Positions 20,407 to 31,055 of a DNA stretch of 64,000 nucleotides are shown here, piece by piece. Positions within the stretch are counted from its first letter, which is position 1, and every line of letters begins with the position of its first letter. The position numbers and the translations under genes are program-made. The DNA lies in assembly GCF_017654505.1 (NCBI RefSeq), contig NC_054548.1, forward strand, positions 25,941,969-26,005,968. The letters are read 5' to 3'. The notes under the pieces are model-generated. The model saw nothing but the letters and a program-made list of their open reading frames with translations. It was not told the DNA's origin and made no database searches. The DNA comes from Polyodon spathula. Its lineage: Eukaryota > Chordata > Actinopteri > Acipenseriformes > Polyodontidae.

Positions 20407-21852
20407 TGTCTGTCTATTACTGAATTGGTAGTTTTTGTGTATGTTTATGCTCTGTATGTCATGGTATTTTTTTTTTTAAAGCAATATATCCACAATAACA
20501 CATAACTGCTTAATTAATAACAGTACAATATGTCACAGTATATAGAGTGCATGTATTGATCAGACATAGCTGACTATACTATTGTACTTGTATAATGAAC
20601 ACTTTACATGGTTTTGAAAATAATTTGAAAAACCCCTGTAATTTAGTGGCTGAACTTTGGGGTTTCTTAAGAGCTTTTTAAATAAGACCTAAGACCTACA
20701 GGATTTATTTGGTCACAAATCCATAACTCTTATTAAATCATGTTTATCTAAATCATTTAAAGCTTGTATTATTTTGGACAAATATGTGAAAACAAGGCAT
20801 GATATGGGATCATGTCAGAAAATACCCCAAAAGTATATTTCTGCAGTAAACTTTACCATAAAAAGCCCATGCTGTGGGTAATGACATTCATACTGATAAT
20901 ATGGCGCAGAATTACTTTGTCCCTGATACAGCTTGCTATTTCTGAAATGGCTCCCCTAAATCACTGTCAGGCAGGCAGATGTAGCCTCGTAGCCCAGGTG
21001 AAGGGATGCTGAAGTAGTGCTTCATTACCACAGTCAAGCATGGAAGAGGTGCCCTGGTGTATTCCTTTATCAATCAGGCAATTTCTCTTGGGGCTTCATT
21101 AAAACTCTGTGATATCAGGATTCATCAGGAAGTTGGACGCACTGCACACTGGTTAGAATGCTACATGCAGACAGTCTGTGCAGCATGCTGGTAATTATTA
21201 AAATGCGATATGTGCACTCACACTTTCATCACATTGTAGCTCACACTCCGGCTACCAGTTGACATGCTGGAATGGGACCTCTATTCTGGAAAGATCTCAC
21301 AAATTAACATGTACTCTTTGTAGAGTGCAATTCAAATTGCTGGCAAGCTTTTTCATTTTTCAATTTGTTACTCCACAGAAACATCAAGCATGGCATGAGG
21401 AGAACATCCTTCTGCATTTCAGAAGACTGCACTGTTACTGAATCTTAAAAGCATGGTTCCTGTTGAGTATTGCTGAAAATATTCCAGGAAAGTGGGCGTG
21501 AGGTCAATCGCTGTTGTTTTTTTTTTTTTATATTTTTATTTCATATAAGAAGAATACATAGAAAATGTTTTACTACTCAACAGAACTGCTGCTAATAGCA
21601 TATGGTTGTGCTGCAGTTCCAGATCAAAGATGCTTTGAGAGAACAAATGGTGTCACAGATACTGGAGTTCATTTTATTAAAGTAACTGCAACTTTGTGGA
21701 GAGTTTTGGAATCAGTGGTTGGATAAACACGTTTTATATTCATGACATGGTCCGTGGAACGAATGCGTCAGTAAAGAAGAAACACAAACAAAATAGAGGT
21801 TAACAAACTTATTCAGAGGCCTGCCAACAATCACTGCAAATGTCATCTACAA
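20407..21852. other. unassigned AT-rich DNA
   Basis: No coding sequence is supported. 20,930-21,250 is less AT-rich and could be conserved non-coding sequence, but nothing identifies it. Confidence 0.4.
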
Positions 21853-21990
21853 CAGTGGTTCCAAATCCTGGTCCTGGGGACCCCCTGTGTCTTCTGGTTT
21901 TCATTCCAACTGAGCGCTCAATTACTTAACTAGACCCTTAATTGAAGTGATAATTTGTTTTTGATAAAAGTATTCTAATGAGCCTGCTAT
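21853..21990 (+). mobile_element. hAT-type MITE end
   Basis: Starts CAGTGGTTCCAAATCCTGG after ATCTACAA (close to the hAT target nTCTAGAn). It is similar base for base to the reversed ends at 384 and 29,339 (CTGGTCCTGG, TGGTTTTCATTCCAAC). The right end was not found. A retroelement tail follows directly. Confidence 0.5.
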
Positions 21991-21994
21991 ACTT

Positions 21995-22135
21995 TAATCA
22001 ATCAATCAATCTTTATTTTATACAGCACCTTTCACAGTGGACCACCATCACAAAGCTCTTTACAAGATACAGTAAAAAACAATGCATAATACATTAAATA
22101 CAGTGAAAAACAATGTATAATACATTAAATACAAG
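21995..22135 (-). mobile_element. L2-like 3' tail with a two-copy 31-bp repeat
   Basis: On the minus strand 21,999-22,070 reads as GAGCTTTGTGATGGTGGTCC...AAATAAAGATTGATTGATTG, the stem-loop-like 3' tail of L2-type LINEs and dependent SINEs. It matches the tail at 30,079-30,170. Next to it a 31-bp unit (AAAACAATGTATAATACATT) occurs twice. Confidence 0.6.
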
Positions 22136-23905
22136 GCCAGGATGTGAAAATTCTAAAACATTGTGGATGCAAAGACAACAGCAAATAACAGATATCAGGC
22201 TTAAACAGCATGGAAAGCAAGAGAGGAGTAAAATACCTGCCTCATACTGAACTCGGGTTATTAAAGGACGTAACACTGCATGTCAGCTTTGTCCATGGCA
22301 GACAGTACAATGCTATTCAATTAATGATAAACTGGGGCACTGTAACAGAGCTGGGAAGAGTAGATGTGGGAGGCAGAACTGCCAAAGCTTTATTTGTATG
22401 TGGCAGCAGTAAAGCAAGAAGATCAGAATGACTGAGCTGCCTAATGACTTCATGAAACAGAAGACAATGGATGACCTTGAGGGCCACCGGTGAGGAAGAA
22501 CTGCCTCAGTGTTAGGAACAGGAAAGATCTCAGGGTGTTGTATTTCATTGACTCATAAATATGATGCCACTCAATCCTGGTCTATACAGCTATAGGGTAT
22601 ATATCTTTTTTTTGTTTTAATTTAAAGTATAGAACTCCAAATCATATAAATATGAATGACCAACCTCACAATTTTTAGCCTACTTCTGTCCTACACTATT
22701 AAGTCAACCCAATGAATTCCATGATTGTGCCATTTGGCTGATAAATCCTTGTTGTCCAGGCGATCAAACCAGATGGATACACAGACAGACCTAGCCATGT
22801 ATTAGTCCAGGCTCATCTAATCCAACCAGAATTTTATGGAAGAACTCACATTCATACATAGTTATAAAAGTGTGCTTTACAAAGTACCCATTTCATATAC
22901 TGTTTTTAACTACAACAGTGATCAGGGTATTACTTATTTCATTTAGCCCAAAACTGATGCAGCAGTGCATAACACTGCTTATGGACTACATTAAATAAGT
23001 GAAGATGCATTTTTATTTTTAAGCTTGCTGTAGTTTGATACTGTTAATTTTGTACCTGTTAATTATCTAAATGTAAGGATGATCTTAGCCAATAAATGAA
23101 AAAGCAATCTAAAAGCTATTTTAAATAACCCTAAAAATGCTTAAATCTTGTTCCACAAATCCTATCAAATTCATATCTACATACAGCACTTACAGTATTT
23201 AATAGGGGATATTGTATCCTCCCATGCTCGCGCTAAGAATACCATTATAATTTGAGAAGAAACATCTTTGAAAAACATGTGGCAGTAATTAAATGAGACA
23301 TTGGTTAGATGTCTACTTCATACAGCTTCCTGTTTTGGGGATTTTTCTTTTCATAACGCACTATAGTATAACTGCATTACATTTAAATCTGTTTTTATGT
23401 ATATGCACTTAGTTCTAGTAAATATGATTCTAGTTACTTTTCATTATGCTGGACTGATCCACCCATTTTAATGGAACTTCTTGCTTTCAGACCTTCTCAT
23501 ATTTTCCTGCAAAAGTGTGTCAGTAAATGTTATTAGTCTCCTCTTCACTATAGAGTTTCCAACACATTTCAATCCATCTCCCACAACTGATGCCAATAGT
23601 AAAGCTTATCTTTTATTTCTTGAGAATGTACTGTATACCTGATATAATAAACCCTTTGCAGGAGTCAAGTTTTGAAGACAAAAAGTAAATTTTAAAACCC
23701 TTTCTTTTCACACTTACAATTAAAAACATAACAAGCTATGCTAATTACATAAAATCACATTAAGCTATGAAAAATAAGTTAGCACATAGAAAAATCAACT
23801 AATAACTTATGCTGTGCAATGAATATTCATCTACTCACTTCAATTTGATAAAAAATAAATGTAGCTGTACAACAGAGCAAAGGGAATGAGCTTCCTGCTA
23901 ACATT
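22136..23905. other. unassigned AT-rich DNA
   Basis: Nothing coding or repeated was recognised. The longest frames are about 70 codons and look random. Confidence 0.4.
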
Positions 23906-23909
23906 TAAG

Positions 23910-24480
23910 ACTGCCATACACCAGACATGATGCGATTTTTATTGGGTGACAAGACATTTTCACAGCTACATGACCATACCCACAAGAAGCAACACAGAGG
24001 CGATGTGACAGGTTTGAAAACTTCCAGATCAATACAACTATTTGAAATTGCTATTGACAAAACTAAGATCAACACTGGTACATATTCGACAACATGATGT
24101 GGAAATTATGAGTGTCTTCTCTGATGGTATTTCAACATATATGGCAATAAATCATATGCACCAGGCTTATCCAGTTCCTTCGAAATGGACTCCCATATAT
24201 TGTCTTTCAAATCTGTATCTTTATAATTGCAATAACCATTGACATAATGCTCTCTGTATTTTTCCACAGCAAATATTATTGTCTCCTCCATCATTTTGGA
24301 TACTGCTTCACCCTGCTAGACCACGTGCATTGAAGCTGTTGTCTGATTGGTCAATTCTCCAGTTGTCACGTGACAAATCCCCAAAAACAGGATTCAATCT
24401 TATTTATTTTGCATCGCTCCAGTGTCGCCCTGGTGTCACTCCCGTCTGTGTGAAAGATACTGTACAATAATAAATGTGCT
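23910..24480 (-). mobile_element. Harbinger-like remnant with MADF domain
   Basis: A MADF-type reading frame (24,106-24,294) sits between sequences with the feel of PIF/Harbinger ends: ACACCAGACATGATGCGA on the left and CACACAGACGGGAGTGAC (reversed) on the right. Harbinger transposons often encode a separate Myb/SANT- or MADF-type DNA-binding protein besides the nuclease. No nuclease is present. Limits are approximate. Confidence 0.4.
24106..24294 (-). pseudogene. MADF (Myb/SANT-like) domain fragment
   Basis: The 62-codon frame begins MMEETIIFAVEKYREHYVNG and continues CNYKDTDLKDNIWESISKEL. This follows the MADF pattern: an acidic start, I..V...P/R-E-lY, yKD, k...W..I...l. MADF domains bind DNA. 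In fish genomes, short versions are common as partner genes or remnants of PIF/Harbinger transposons. The frame ends soon after the domain, with no second domain, so it is truncated or an isolated exon. A host gene exon is possible but no splice context was convincing. Confidence 0.45.
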
Positions 24481-24836
24481 TTTGCTGGAAGCCCAGTTGT
24501 GCTAACAGTGCTAGAGGAACACTAAAATGAATACATTTCAGTTCTACTTCTAAAGACCGGAAGACTCTTGGCTAGGATTATGTCAGATGCATTTAATGCA
24601 TTTTAGATGGTCAGTGGTCAGTAGAATCATCACAGGAATTCATGGCTGCTTACCAGACCCCTTTTTTAAAATTCTAAAATGATGTAGTTTGTATTCATTT
24701 CTTTATTATAACATTTTTGTGGTTGGTACAGCAATAAGATTTAATTTTAGGCCTTTGTATGAGGGACTTTCACTTTTAGACTTCAAACTTGGGTACCTGA
24801 TCTATTCAACTTCCATTTACCCAGTATGTACTACCG
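24481..24836. other. unassigned DNA
   Basis: AT-rich, no recognised feature. Confidence 0.4.
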
Positions 24837-24838
24837 TA

Positions 24839-24926
24839 CAGCTTTGGCCAAAAGTTTCCAATTGTCTTATAGAATTAACTAATTCTACTTCTAAAGTCCA
24901 CTGAAACCTGCTGAATAATGCTATGC
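24839..24926 (+). mobile_element. Tc1/mariner-type MITE, left part
   Basis: Begins CAGCTTTGGCCAAAAGTTT after TA and matches the left half of the MITE at 61,674 (CAGCTATGGCCAAAGGTTTT). The right end is lost where the SINE at 24,927 begins. Confidence 0.5.
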
Positions 24927-25168
24927 TAACCTACTGATGGAGGCTTGGTGTTCCAGTGTGAAAGGGGTTTGTTCCCACTTCAATCCCTGCCACTGAGTCA
25001 CTGTGTGTGACCCTGAGCAAGTCACTTTCTTCCTTGTGCTCTGTCCTTCGGATGAGATCAAACCGAGGTTCTACTATAAGTGACTCTGCAACAGCTGTTG
25101 TGATGCATAGTTCACCACCTTGTCTCTGCAAGTCGCTTTGGATAAAAGCTTCTGCTAAATGACTAATT
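24927..25168 (+). mobile_element. tRNA-derived SINE, fish type
   Basis: The body includes GTGTGACCCTGAGCAAGTCA and CTTCGGATGAGATCAA, typical of fish SINEs. The tail is TGCAAGTCGCTTTGGATAAA then CTTCTGCTAAATGAC. The tail matches the SINE at 7,876; the body also matches the SINE at 29,845, which has a different tail. Confidence 0.7.
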
Positions 25169-26134
25169 ACAAAATGTGACATTTCAAAATCTAACATGAA
25201 ATACTGTACTACTAATAGCTTCCGGTAGACTTTTGCAATATCATTTTGTAATTTCTTTGATTAAGTGATGTTAAATTAAAGATCTAAATTATCATATCAT
25301 TGGTGTTTCGGACTCTTGTATGCACAGTACATAAGATTTAACAAGGGTCGTCACTGACAGATATGTTTCAAATGTTTATTTTACTGTTGAATGGTTATAT
25401 CCACATCCACAAGACTATAAACATGCCTCTGTTGTCTGACAGCAATTTGGTTTCATTAACTATTCAGTCAAAAGAAAGTGTTCAAACTAATAATAAAGCT
25501 GTTAGTAAGACTCCTGGGAAAGCACAAGTTCTGTTTTTGTCTGTGAAGAATTCTCAGAAAAGGTTCGTCAAAGTCTGGCAATAAGAAAGCATTAGGATCA
25601 GCACAATTTTAATGAAAGCGGAATAGATTTAATGATTGTGTGGATTGTTCCTGGGAGAAATGTCTTGACTTGAAATGAGAGCTTTGCTTCTTCTTTCTAT
25701 TTTTGCTCTGTCAGATAAATTTTTGACTCATAAGCTGATTTTAAATTAAACTGTCAACACATTAATTGCTAACAGATTATTTACATACGTATGTTAATAT
25801 CTTTTAAGGCCATGGTGTTAAAAGTTTTGATCTTATGTTATAATTTGTTTTTAATTCAGAATATTTCGTTTGGAAGAGAGGGAATACAGTACTGGCTATT
25901 TCATAATGCACAGCTATTATTATTCTGTTCATATACTGGGGTCAGTCATCTACCAATCATGATCAAAAGTCATGCTGGAATTTTTATTGATGATAAACCT
26001 TCAAGCATACATTAGACTTTTGTACATGCATATTCATACTGAAATATTACAGGAAGGGTACCATATTCTGATGTTACACTTGTAGTGGCTTGAATTTCAT
26101 GCAAGCAGGAAAGCCGTGTTTTGTTCTTTGAAAG

Positions 26135-26181
<47 letters not shown>

Positions 26182-26823
26182 CAAAATACAGGTATTTATT
26201 TGTTTAAACATGACTTTTTAGATTTAGAAGGCACGGAGGAACTCTTTTAGTGAAGTTTTGTGATTGAAAAATAAAGAACAAAGCAAGCCAGCCCTTGACA
26301 CTGTAATTTAATGTATATAGTACATATTTGACTAATTTCCATCAAAATAAGGGTGTTATGTTGTGAGAAGTGATCAGGATATCCAACTGTGTAAATCTGC
26401 AGGGATATGAATGCTAAATGTCTATTGCAAAAGTATGTATTGAATATTGTCAGGTTGATTTGATTTCACTGTTTGGTTCTGCTAATATTACAGGTATGCT
26501 TCACAAAATAGCAAAAAGACAAGATTTGATAGGAACAGTGTACAATCCCCCCCTCCCCCGCCAAGAAAAAAAAACAAAAACAAAAAACAAAACATAAACT
26601 TATTTAGATTGCAAACAATGTAGAGGCTGAATGAATGTATTGTCATTAATCAACAGGATGTTGCAAGAACAAATCTATGTTCCACTGAGAGCCTCATTGA
26701 ATAATGTATTGTCAAAAAGTAAATTGTGCTGCTTTTTTAAAAAAAAAAAAGGTTCTGTTAATGGCAATATATATGATTTTCAAAACCTTGCTATGCAAAG
26801 ATCCATATTTTAATGAGCTAGAC
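25169..26823. other. unassigned AT-rich DNA with a CA microsatellite
   Basis: (CA)n lies at 26,138-26,179. Short C- and A-rich runs occur near 26,548-26,590. No coding or repeat assignment is possible for the rest. Confidence 0.45.
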
Positions 26824-26870
26824 CAGCGGGTCTCAAACTTGTTGGGCCGCGCCCCCCTTCCTCTTGTCTG
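26824..26870 (+). mobile_element. hAT-like terminal sequence
   Basis: CAGCGGGTCTCAAACTTGTT followed by GGGCCGCGCCCCCCTT resembles the ends of vertebrate hAT elements. It is preceded by AGCTAGAC, near the hAT target consensus. A reversed partner-like end lies at 31,012-31,055. Confidence 0.4.
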
Positions 26871-26876
26871 TGGTAC

Positions 26877-26880
<4 letters not shown>

Positions 26881-26959
<79 letters not shown>
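26881..26959. repeat. poly-C and (CA)n tract
   Basis: 33 C residues followed by about 23 CA units. Uniform C of this length may be over- or under-called in the assembly. Confidence 0.95.
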
Positions 26960-26961
<2 letters not shown>

Positions 26962-27379
26962 ACATATACTGCTAATAATAAAAATCCAACAAGCCTGCGG
27001 CTTCTCTGTAAGTCACTGCTGTTTTTTATTTTTTTGTTTTGTTTTTTGCACAAACCAGGCACCGATCCATCATGATAAGAGCAAACGTAACACTGCAAAT
27101 TACAGTTTACCGATTGTGACCAACACTTGCTACATAGTAAGCTGATAAACAACATACTTACCAGATGGCAGTAGACTTACCAAAAACATGCAATCTTAAA
27201 CGGCACAAGTTAGATGCACAGTGCCATCTACAAACATTGACAACCCTGCAGGTGTCAGTATAAAGATTTGTTTTAAGTTAATATATACCGGATAACAGGA
27301 AAGTTTTGTATTTATACTTTTAATTCCAAAAATATTTAAACAAATATTTACTTAATTAAATATGTCTTTTTCATAGATT
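26960..27379. other. unassigned DNA
   Basis: AT-rich with T-rich runs, nothing recognised. It leads into the LINE 3' end. Confidence 0.35.
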
Positions 27380-27848
27380 CCTTCTTCAATTTCAGTATCT
27401 TCCATATGGTAATTATAATGCACATTTCTATTGCCTGCTTGAAGTATCTTACTTTTCTCTATTAAATGTAATTTGCCATGTGTCTGCCCAGTTCTGAATG
27501 CTGTCTAGATCATTTCGGATGATCTTTGCTGCTACATCAGTGTTTGCCACTCCTCCTATTTTTGTATTGTCTGCAAATTTAACAAGTTTGCTTACTATAC
27601 CAGAATCAAAGTCATTAACATAGATTAGGAACAGCAGAGGACCTACTACTGATCCCTGTGGTACTCCACTGGTTACCTTGTTCCATTTTTAGGTTTCTTC
27701 TCTAATCAGTACTTTCTGTTTTGTACATGTTAACCACTCCCTAATCCATGTGCATGCATTTCCTTGAATCCCTACTGCATTCAGTTTGAGAATTCATCTT
27801 TTATGTGGGACTTTGTCAAAAGCTTTCTGGAAATCTAAATAAACCATG

Positions 27849-28362
27849 TGTGACAGGATTGAAAGGATCCCATCACTGCAATCAGCTGTGCTGTGCTTGT
27901 CGATTGGCTGCTCGTCTCCCTGTCCTGAACTGAAAACATGGAAGAGACGCTCTGTGCTTTGTTGTTTTGCTTTTACAAACCTGCTAAAATTCACACAATC
28001 CTGAACCTTTCGACAACCTTGGTGGATTACCAAGGTGAAAACAAACCCAGGACTATTCTTTATTCCTGGGAAGGGAGCCAAAAGGCGGTGATAGCAAACC
28101 CAGCAGCACGGAGAAACCCTGTGCTTCCTTTGTTGTTGTTTTTTTTTGTAACCGCGATGTTTTTGTTTACCCTGAGTTTAACATTGCTGGTATTCCAGGT
28201 AATTTTCTTGTTTGTTGTCTGCAGTACTGGACTGTTTATTTTCGTCGTGTGGTAAAATAGAATCCTGCCCAGATACCATTGCTGGTACATGGCTCCAGGA
28301 CTAAATGTCACTTCTGGCTCCTGTGTGCTGTCATTTCCGGTCCTTTCCACTACCCTCCCACA
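27849..28362. repeat. solo LTR inserted in the LINE
   Basis: The 514-bp segment starts TGTGACAGG and ends CTCCCACA. It is flanked on both sides by CCATG (27,844-27,848 and 28,363-28,367). Removing it would rejoin the LINE at the CKAY-DMVYLDFQKAF block, so it is a later insertion. Its orientation is uncertain; a minus-strand AATAAA lies near 28,060. No partner LTR or interior remains. Confidence 0.82.
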
Positions 28363-28367
28363 CCATG

Positions 28368-28655
28368 TCATATGCTTTGCAATTATCCATTGTCGATGTT
28401 GCACCCTCAAACAAAATCAAGTAGGTTAATTAGACACGATCTCTCTTTTCTAAAACCATGCTGACTGTCTCCCAGGATACTGTTATCATATAGGTAATTT
28501 TCCATTTTGGATCTTATTATAGTTTCCATAAGTTTCCATACAATATTAGTCAGGCTTATTGGTCTGCAGTTACCTGGTTTGGTTTTGTTTCCCTTTTTGT
28601 GGATCAGTATTAACGTTTGCAATTTTCCAGTCTGTTGGTACAACCCCTGTGTCAA
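28368..28655 (-). pseudogene. LINE reverse transcriptase N-terminal fragment
   Basis: An open 82-codon stretch (28,407-28,655) carries LIHKKGNKTKPGNCRPISLT, METIIRSKMENYL and SILGDSQHGFRKERSC, the fingers region of CR1/L2-type RT. It goes out of frame right after LINLLDF. The next RT block (YLDFQKAFDKV) is displaced to the other side of the solo LTR. No promoter or intact start exists. Confidence 0.85.
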
Positions 28656-29146
28656 GAGACTGTTAAATGATCTTGGTTAGTGGTTTCTAAATAACTTCTT
28701 CAATTTCTTTGAGTACTATTCGGAGGATCTCATCTGGCCCAGGGGATTTGTTTATTTTAAGAGCTCCTAGTCCCTTTAACGCTTCTGGCTGTTATGCTAA
28801 GGTTATTTAAAACAATGTATGTATCCTCCTTTGGAAAAACACGCAAAAAGTAAAAAAAGTTTGTGTATAATTTTGCTAATTGTTATAATACTTTTATCAA
28901 TTTCTTTTAGTCCCCTTAGCAATGTTCATTTATATCTTTCTCTTTGCCTTTCTAACCTTCTTTTTGACTTGCGTTTGCAGTTCTAAGTACTCTTTCTGTG
29001 TACTTTGTTTTTGGTCCCTTTTAAACGCTCTGTAAAGTGCCTTTTTTCGCAGAATTTTTAATTGCTCTATTGAACCATTTTGGCAATTTTGTTTTAGATT
29101 TAGATTTGTCTACTTTTGGTATGTAATTTTTTTTGTGCCTGTAGAA

Positions 29147-29339
29147 CAGGGGTGCCCAGTCCTGGTCCTGGAGGGCTGATGTCCCCCTGGCTTTTGTTCC
29201 AACTGTCCCCTAAATTAGTTAATTGGCCCAATCAAGCACTTATTAGAAGCTTAATTGGTCCAATTAAGCAATTTAGTGTACAGTTGGAACAAAAGCCAGG
29301 AGGGACACCGGCCTCCAGGACCAGGATTGGGCACCCCTG
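29147..29339. mobile_element. hAT MITE, nearly palindromic
   Basis: The 193-bp element begins CAGGGGTGCCCAGTCCTGG and ends CCAGGATTGGGCACCCCTG, with inverted arms extending through AAAAGCCAGG to near the middle. Eight-base flanks CTGTAGAA and CTCTAGTA agree at 6 of 8 positions and fit nTCTAGAn. It has no coding capacity and lies within the LINE between the endonuclease and RT parts. Confidence 0.8.
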
Positions 29340-29679
29340 CTCTAGTACGACATTAAAAATAAAACATCCATCCATTCTTTTTCTGTGGATGTTTCCTCTA
29401 TTTTACTCCAATCTACTTCTGTTAGTCTCTGTTTCATACCTTCATATTTTGCCTTTCTAAAATTGTAAACCTTTAGTTATTACTTTTTGGGTTTTAAAAA
29501 GCACTTTAAATGACACCATGTTGTGGTCTGAGTTTGCTAATGATTCTTTGACCTCTGTTTTAGTTATTCTGTCTTCGTTATTTGAAAAGACTAAACAAGG
29601 CATGCTTCCCCTCTAGTCGGTGCTTTGAAAAATTGCTTTAGGAAGCAGTCATTTGTCATTTCCACCATTCAATTTCATC

Positions 29680-29843
29680 TGTCGTGCTCCCCACTGGGTT
29701 TTCCCATTTTATATGGGGGGAAGTTGAAATCCCCCATTAGTATGACTTCTCCTTTGCTACACATATTCTTAATGTCATTGTATAACAGATTATTTTGGTT
29801 AGCATCTGAATTTGGCGGTCTACAGCATGCACCTATTATTATG
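29680..29843 (-). pseudogene. LINE endonuclease fragment
   Basis: The frame shows IIIGACCRPPNSDANQNNLL and then GEVILMGDFNFP, the block of the apurinic-type endonuclease of CR1/L2 LINEs containing its Asp-Asn pair. The 5' side is cut at about 29,843, where a tRNA SINE head begins. It is a short remnant with no activity expected. Confidence 0.8.
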
Positions 29844-29844
29844 C

Positions 29845-30129
29845 TCTTTAACCAGTGGTTAAAGTCCAGGGCTTGTAACCAGAAGGACATCGGTTCAAAT
29901 CCCACATCTACCATTGACAGTCACTGGTTCAAATCCTTCTTCTGCCACTGACTAACTACTGTGTGACCCTGAGCAAGTCACTTAACCTTGTGTTCCGTCC
30001 TGCGGATGAGATGTTAAGTCAATGTCCTATTGTAAGTGACTCTGCATATAATACACAGTTCACAGCATACCTCTGTAAAGCACTTTGTGGTGGTGGACCA
30101 CTATGAAAGGCACTATATAAAAATAAAGA

Positions 30130-30170
<41 letters not shown>
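29845..30170 (+). mobile_element. tRNA-derived SINE with L2-like tail and ATT run
   Basis: The head GTGGTTAAAGTCCAGGGCTT, with a B-box-like GGTTCAAATCC (about 29,893-29,903), is tRNA-like. A second GGTTCAAATCC (about 29,927) suggests a duplicated head. The body shares GTGTGACCCTGAGCAAGTCA with the SINE at 24,927. The tail AAAGCACTTTGTGGTGGTGG and a 40-base ATT run match L2-type tails. Confidence 0.75.
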
Positions 30171-30229
30171 GTCTAGTCTAGTGTTATACTATCTTGGATT
30201 TGTATCTTTCATGTGTTCGCAGAATGCTT

Positions 30230-30847
30230 CACGTAAAAAGAACAAAAGGACAGTTCTAACAGTTAAAGATAGCTCTGAACAGACGGGTTTTCAGTAGCTG
30301 ACCAAAAGAAAGAGTCTGCATGTCGGATTTTGTCTGGGAGGGCATTCCAGGCTTTTGGGGCAAAACGGCAGAAAGCTCTCGAGCTAAATGTTTTTGAGCT
30401 CTAGGGACCTGTAGCATTCCTGTACTAGACAAGCGCAAAGTGTGCTATGGAGCATGGGGGGCAATTAGGTTGGACAGATAGGTCGGGGTCAGATCGTGCA
30501 ATGATTTTTACACCAGTAAAATCATTTTAGAGTCAATGCAGAGCTTCACAAGGAGCCAGTTTAGAGACTTCATAACAGGGGTGATGTGCTCAATTGATTT
30601 TATCCCTGTAAGAACTCTAGCTGCAGAGTTTTGAAGCAGTGTTTTCAAGGTGCAATCGTGAACGTTGTAAAAGAGAGAATTGCAATAATCCACTCTTGAC
30701 ATGATGAATGCATGGGCAAGCATTTCAAGACCTCCCTGTGCCAGCATTGTCCGAAGTCTTGCTATATTTCTAAGATGGTAAAACTGAGGTCTCTAGCAAA
30801 GATGACTCCCAAATTTTTGATATAACTATATTGACTGACAAGGTGCC
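30230..30847 (-). pseudogene. L2-like LINE reverse transcriptase C-terminal fragment
   Basis: Blocks on the minus strand are YIKNLGVIFARDLSF (about 30,800), AHAFIMSRVDYCNSLFYNV and ARVLTGIKSIEHITPV (30,508-30,747), then SFGQLLKTRLFRAIFNC (about 30,260). Together they match the last third of L2-type Pol, collinear but in different frames. The 5' side is cut by a TA microsatellite. It is a different LINE family from the one at 27.4-29.8 kb. Confidence 0.8.
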
Positions 30848-30851
30848 ATAT

Positions 30852-30925
<74 letters not shown>
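30848..30925. repeat. (TA)n microsatellite
   Basis: About 38 TA units, with one interruption near 30,862. Confidence 0.95.
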
Positions 30926-30928
<3 letters not shown>

Positions 30929-31011
30929 CCCTAAAACATACGGAGAAACCCAGGTTTAACATGTCAGCTAAATAAATTTGCACTCGCTAAGTGTAAAAAA
31001 TAGAAAATGTA

Positions 31012-31055
31012 TGCTAAGAAAAGGGGGCGTCATATAAAAAGTTTGCGCACCACTG
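31012..31055 (-). mobile_element. hAT-like terminal sequence
   Basis: Reversed, it reads CAGTGGTGCGCAAACTTTTT then GACGCCCCCTTTT, similar to the end at 26,824. CTGTAGAA follows (nTCTAGAn-like). The 4.2-kb pair could be one element or two unrelated ends. Confidence 0.4.

Larger units (their letters stand above)
27380..29843 (-). mobile_element. CR1/L2-like LINE, decayed and interrupted
   Basis: Minus-strand fragments fall in LINE order: endonuclease at 29,843-29,680 (GACCRPPNSDANQNNLLYND, VILMGDFNFP), RT start at 28,655-28,407 (PGNCRPISLTNIV, LGDSQHGFRKERSCLINLLD), and RT core at 27,848-27,560 (MVYLDFQKAFDKVPHKR, TSGVPQGSVVGPLLF, KFADNTKIGG). The usual FADD catalytic pair reads FADN. Many frame breaks exist. 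A solo LTR (27,849-28,362) and a hAT MITE (29,147-29,339) have inserted into it, and a SINE cuts its 5' side. Confidence 0.85.

Noticed and set aside
28060..28410. 116-codon minus-strand frame in the LINE region
   Set aside because: It spans the solo LTR border and has no domain; the LTR limits explain the sequence.
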